From the NCBI GenBank assembly GCA_937941555.1, contig CALDHJ010000254.1, positions 1 through 7,498 on the forward strand: 7,498 nucleotides of DNA, written 5' to 3'. The translations under genes were made by a program, and so were the position numbers. Positions 7,281 to 7,498 of the stretch are shown here, one piece after another (within the stretch, counting starts at the first letter, position 1; every line of letters starts with the position of its first letter). The notes under the pieces were generated by a model. The model was given only the letters and a program-made list of their open reading frames with translations. It did no database searches and was not told the origin of the DNA. The stretch comes from an uncultured Granulosicoccaceae bacterium (GTDB taxonomy: Bacteria > Pseudomonadota > Gammaproteobacteria > CALCKW01).

Positions 7281-7498
7281 CAGCTGTCCGCCTCTGCCGT
7301 ATCGGATTGAACACGTCGCGTGCGCTGCGGCGCGGATCGTGCCGCGGGTAGGTTGTGAGACGCCGGTTTAGCAGGCCGCTCTCCCTGCCCAGCCTGACTG
7401 GCGTATTTCGCCGCCGCCCGATTCGCCTTGAGCGCGCGTTGCTCAAGCACCAGGTCAGATTTTGCCTGCTTCTCAAGCCCGTCCAGCGCTCTTGCGTG
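7280..7498 (-). CDS. C-terminal fragment of unidentified gene upstream of chpA
   Basis: The - strand is open from the right edge (base 7498) through 72 codons to a TGA at 7282-7280, whose final A is also the A of the chpA ATG (TGATG). The tail starts HARALDGLEKQAKSDLVLEQ, a charged and probably helical segment rich in Ala, Lys, Glu and Gln to about residue 35. It ends in a Pro/Ala/Arg-rich, probably disordered stretch finishing TAEADS. No domain or motif is recognisable, so no function is assigned from sequence. In known chp clusters the gene before chpA is pilK (CheR-type methyltransferase) or, where pilK is absent, pilJ (methyl-accepting receptor). Either would fit by position, but the tail does not visibly match the ends of those proteins. 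Evidence that it is coding is the uninterrupted frame and the same stop/start overlap style as the other junctions. Confidence 0.65.
   Translation of the reverse strand, partial: HARALDGLEKQAKSDLVLEQRALKANRAAAKYASQAGQGERPAKPASHNLPAARSAPQRTRRVQSDTAEADS
7291..7295 (-). promoter_or_regulatory. Shine-Dalgarno for chpA
   Basis: On the - strand AGAGG lies 10 nt before the ATG at 7280, within the last codons of the upstream gene. The alternative ATG at 7238 has no purine-rich element ahead of it, so this site favours the longer start. Confidence 0.55.

Noticed and set aside
6522..7310. 262-codon open frame on the + strand, antisense to the chpA N-terminus
   Set aside because: The product is a Gln/His/Arg-rich translation with no domain, typical of the reverse complement of a GC-rich gene. 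The FimL-like reading on the - strand explains the region.
7219..7476. 85-codon frame on the - strand over the chpA start
   Set aside because: It begins with TTG, is very Arg-rich, overlaps the chpA start out of frame, and competes with the in-phase fragment ending in TGATG, which is better supported.

Overview
The window is GC-rich, protein-dense DNA and most resembles a gammaproteobacterium. The basis is a DnaG primase and an RsmE close in motif order to the E. coli proteins, next to a Chp/Pil-type chemosensory kinase (ChpA/PilL family) and its CheW-like partner. The species cannot be named from the sequence alone. No RNA genes, mobile elements, CRISPR arrays or long repeats were seen.

Layout. 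On the + strand, a dnaG gene lacking its 5' end (1-1527) is joined by a one-base TGATG stop/start overlap to rsmE (1527-2249). A convergent gap of 43 bp (2250-2292) follows. On the - strand, read from right to left, come the last 72 codons of an unidentified gene (7498-7280), a 1493-residue chpA/pilL-like hybrid histidine kinase (7280-2799), and a small CheW-like chpC-like gene (2802-2293). The first - strand junction is again TGATG (1 nt) and the second is GTGA (4 nt), so the three look like one translationally coupled operon whose promoter lies beyond the right edge.

How the genes work together. dnaG and rsmE are housekeeping genes (replication priming and 16S rRNA methylation). The - strand genes belong to the Chp system, which in relatives controls twitching motility, surface sensing and cAMP signalling through type IV pili. 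ChpA autophosphorylates a histidine in its Hpt domain and passes phosphate to receivers, one of them fused to its own C-terminus. CheW-like proteins couple the kinase to receptors.

No clearly new system is present. The points of most interest are the compact ChpA with a single canonical phospho-accepting histidine (relatives such as the P. aeruginosa protein carry many phosphotransfer domains), a preceding Hpt-like segment with Thr at the histidine position, the dnaG-rsmE coupling where dnaG-rpoD would be usual, chpC directly after chpA with no chpB, and substitutions in otherwise conserved RsmE and kinase motifs.
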